A stretch of 64,000 bases of DNA from Chungangia koreensis (lineage in GTDB: Bacteria; Bacillota; Bacilli; Bacillales_A; Planococcaceae). The notes under the pieces are model-generated. The model was given only the letters and a program-made list of their open reading frames with translations. It did no database searches and was not told where the DNA came from. Location: contig NZ_JBHSEC010000001.1 in assembly GCF_042651785.1 (NCBI RefSeq), positions 1 to 64,000 of the forward strand. Reading direction: 5' to 3'. Position numbers and translations under genes: made by a program. Shown here one piece after another: positions 62,403 through 64,000 of this stretch; position 1 is the stretch's first letter; each line of letters starts with the position of its first letter.

Positions 62403-62780
62403 ATGAATCCGAATGACGTGATTTTCTTTATGTTGATTGGCCTGATTCTTTTATTAGCCATCGGAATTGCTTGGTTTATTTTCCGTAATCGGAAGAAGTG
62501 GGCGATGGTTGTATCGGGTGTTCTTGTCATAGGATACGTTGGTTACTACTTGTACTTTCCGACGATAAAAGTGAACACACATGCACAACGCTATGAACAG
62601 ATTGTGGATTACTTGGAAGCCACATATCCTGATCAGGAATTCAAAATATCTCCGGTACATTTTGAAGAAGGGTATACCGTTGGCCAGTTCGATGTACAGG
62701 AGGTTTCTTCAAAGCAAGGAGTTACGTTACGTGTCGATCGGAATGGGAATGTAACGCAAATTAGTACTTGGTATAAATAG
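62403..62780 (+). CDS. Membrane protein with extracytoplasmic domain
   Basis: 125 residues: two transmembrane helices (about 7-27 and 32-52) joined by a basic loop, then an extracytoplasmic domain with QEFKISPVHFEEGYTVGQFDV that resembles a PepSY-like fold. GGAGGAGG precedes the ATG. Followed after 43 nt by another small membrane protein; both are uncharacterised. Confidence 0.65.
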   Translation: MNPNDVIFFMLIGLILLLAIGIAWFIFRNRKKWAMVVSGVLVIGYVGYYLYFPTIKVNTHAQRYEQIVDYLEATYPDQEFKISPVHFEEGYTVGQFDVQEVSSKQGVTLRVDRNGNVTQISTWYK

Positions 62781-62823
62781 AGGTCTACTCATTTTCTCTA
62801 AGGAACTTAATGGAGCTGATGAT

Positions 62824-63051
62824 ATGGGATGGTCACTTGCTAGTCAGATAGATTTTTCAGGTTATCAAATGGAAATAGCATTGTTCTACACAATCGCTTT
62901 GGTGATGGCCGTGTGGGTTTTCTATGATTCGGATCGCCATTTCTATAGCTTCTTCAGGCATTTGTTTTGGATATTAACTCTCCTTTCAGGTCCACTTGGC
63001 TTACTCGTCTATCATATTTTTAGGAGATGGGATGTTCGGAGGAATGAATAG
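62824..63051 (+). CDS. Small membrane protein (75 aa)
   Basis: 75 residues with two or three hydrophobic segments, ending in a basic RRWDVRRNE tail. The PLGLLVYHIFRRW ending recalls PLDc_N-type small membrane proteins. GGAGCTG lies before the ATG. It precedes the methyltransferase gene. Confidence 0.6.
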   Translation: MGWSLASQIDFSGYQMEIALFYTIALVMAVWVFYDSDRHFYSFFRHLFWILTLLSGPLGLLVYHIFRRWDVRRNE

Positions 63052-63085
63052 GTTGCAATTAGATGAGATAGCAGGGGGAATACTG

Positions 63086-63790
63086 GTGAAGGAAACCATT
63101 AATAATTACGAGGATCTACTTCAAATGTTAGATCATTTTCTTAAGGAAGAATCCACCTTTAACTGGGATCATTTTTACTCTGTCCGTGAAAGGAACGTTC
63201 CATTCTTTGCCAACGAACCGGACGAGAATTTAGTTGAGTATATTGAAAAACAGTTAATAAAGCCGGGTAAAGTCCTTGAATTAGGATGTGGACCTGGAAG
63301 GAACGCTATTTACCTTGCGGAAAAAGGTTTCATTGTCGATGCGATTGACTTATCGGAAGAAGCGTTGGAATGGGGAAGAGAGCGGGCAAATGAAAGGAAT
63401 TTGAACATTAATTTTATTCAACAAAACATTTTCGATTTAGATATTGAAGAATCAAGTTACGATCTTGTTTACGACTCTGGTTGCTTCCACCATATTGCTC
63501 CACATCGCCGGATGAGTTATTTAGATTTGGTTAAGAGGGCATTAAAACCTGAAGGATTCTTTGGAATCACATGTTTCATGGAAGGCGGAAAATTTGGAGG
63601 AGCAGATCTATCCGATTGGGAAGTGTATCGTTTACGCAGTCTAAAAGGCGGTTTGGGCTACACAGAAGAAAAACTGAGACCAATTTTTAAAGATTTTGAG
63701 GAAATAGAAATAAGAAAAATGAATTCCCGTCCTAATGAAAATCGTTTTGGTTTAGAAGGCTTGTTAACAGCGTTGTTTAAATACAGATGA
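63086..63790 (+). CDS. Class I SAM-dependent methyltransferase
   Basis: About 234 residues from the GTG at 63086, 6 nt after GGGGGA; earlier in-frame starts overlap the preceding gene. Motif I is VLELGCGPGRNAIYLAEKGF (near residue 64), the acidic motif VDAIDLSEEALEW, and the YDLVYDSGCFHHIAPHRR post motif. A tellurite-resistance/TehB-like small-molecule methyltransferase is plausible. The acceptor is unknown. Confidence 0.87.
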   Translation: MKETINNYEDLLQMLDHFLKEESTFNWDHFYSVRERNVPFFANEPDENLVEYIEKQLIKPGKVLELGCGPGRNAIYLAEKGFIVDAIDLSEEALEWGRERANERNLNINFIQQNIFDLDIEESSYDLVYDSGCFHHIAPHRRMSYLDLVKRALKPEGFFGITCFMEGGKFGGADLSDWEVYRLRSLKGGLGYTEEKLRPIFKDFEEIEIRKMNSRPNENRFGLEGLLTALFKYR

Positions 63791-63841
63791 TTCACCGGTT
63801 CAAAGAACGTAACTGAATTCAATGGAAATGGATTGATTTTA

Positions 63842-64000
63842 TTGGATCTCAAACAAAGAAAGGTCTGGAATGAACAACATAGACTCTTAACGGCGATCAT
63901 TTCAAAACCTGAAGAACATTCAAGAGCTACTGAATTATTTATTTCACAGCATTCTCTGCTGCACTCTCCCTCTATTCTTGAGACCTATCAAACTACTCTG
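63842..64000 (+). CDS. Partial gene, DinB-like N-terminus
   Basis: The frame from TTG at 63842 stays open to the window end for 53 codons, reading LDLKQRKVWNEQHRLL and KPEEHSRATELFISQHSLLH. This looks like the start of the DinB/DUF664-type proteins of bacilli (four-helix metal-binding fold), but most of the protein is outside the window. The start codon is uncertain. Confidence 0.45.
   Translation, partial: MDLKQRKVWNEQHRLLTAIISKPEEHSRATELFISQHSLLHSPSILETYQTTL

Overview
The window reads as chromosome of a low-to-mid GC, endospore-forming member of the Bacillales. Evidence: a Bacillus-type 5S rRNA, strong AGGAGG ribosome-binding sites with many GTG/TTG starts, an S-box riboswitch, and spo0M-, cypC- and yunD-like genes. 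A Planococcaceae (Sporosarcina-like) origin is my best guess, but it is inference.

Layout. 1-880: the 3' end of an rRNA operon (23S tail, 5S), followed by two ~285-bp near-identical units, each holding a scrambled 5S fragment, a GC-rich hairpin insertion and the operon terminator. 1110-7045: small membrane protein, YihY protein, then an HssRS-like heme-sensing two-component system and its apparent target operon (a small heme-copper-oxidase-like membrane protein plus an MMPL exporter), preceded by a near-canonical HssR direct repeat. 7115-12160: metalloprotease-like protein, Nudix hydrolase, a second DNA polymerase III beta clamp, small membrane proteins and an acetyltransferase. 12260-18740: YtkA-type lipoprotein, DMT transporter, sugar kinase, YxlEFG-like ABC operon, HIT protein and small soluble proteins. 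18950-25960: VOC protein, acetyltransferase, hydrolase, and an S-box-controlled methionine uptake operon (metNIQ plus an M20 peptidase). 25990-36740: a patchwork of small accessory genes (methyltransferase, P-loop kinases, HAD phosphatase, C45-type hydrolase, metallo-beta-lactamase fold protein, membrane proteins, VanZ). 36800-41530: a TetR-headed acyl-CoA cluster (CoA ligase, MaoC hydratase, KAS III-like enzyme, Liv-type binding lipoprotein). 41850-48480: SurA-N lipoprotein, YqeY, an amber-interrupted type II pantothenate kinase, YbjQ protein, stalk-domain protein, DUF2268 protease, acetyltransferase, kinase and Nudix genes. 48550-50560: a 21-bp-phased repeat array, then lipoproteins. 50660-64000: YunD-like nucleotidase, lipoproteins, DMT transporter with divergent LysR, PhnA, Spo0M, a 25-residue Cys-rich microprotein, thioredoxin, esterase, protein kinase-like gene, CypC fatty-acid peroxygenase, methyltransferase and the start of a last gene.

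Most unusual content: (i) the duplicated 5S-derived units; (ii) the HssR box linked to a non-HrtAB target operon; (iii) two intergenic arrays in which a short core recurs every ~21 bp (two helical turns); (iv) a dispersed family of ATCCAAT...ATTGGAT hairpins whose outer stems vary but keep pairing; (v) an in-frame TAG in coaW; (vi) probable CTG and ATT initiation codons; (vii) several genes under 60 codons with strong ribosome-binding sites. No transposase, integrase, phage gene, tRNA or CRISPR array was seen.
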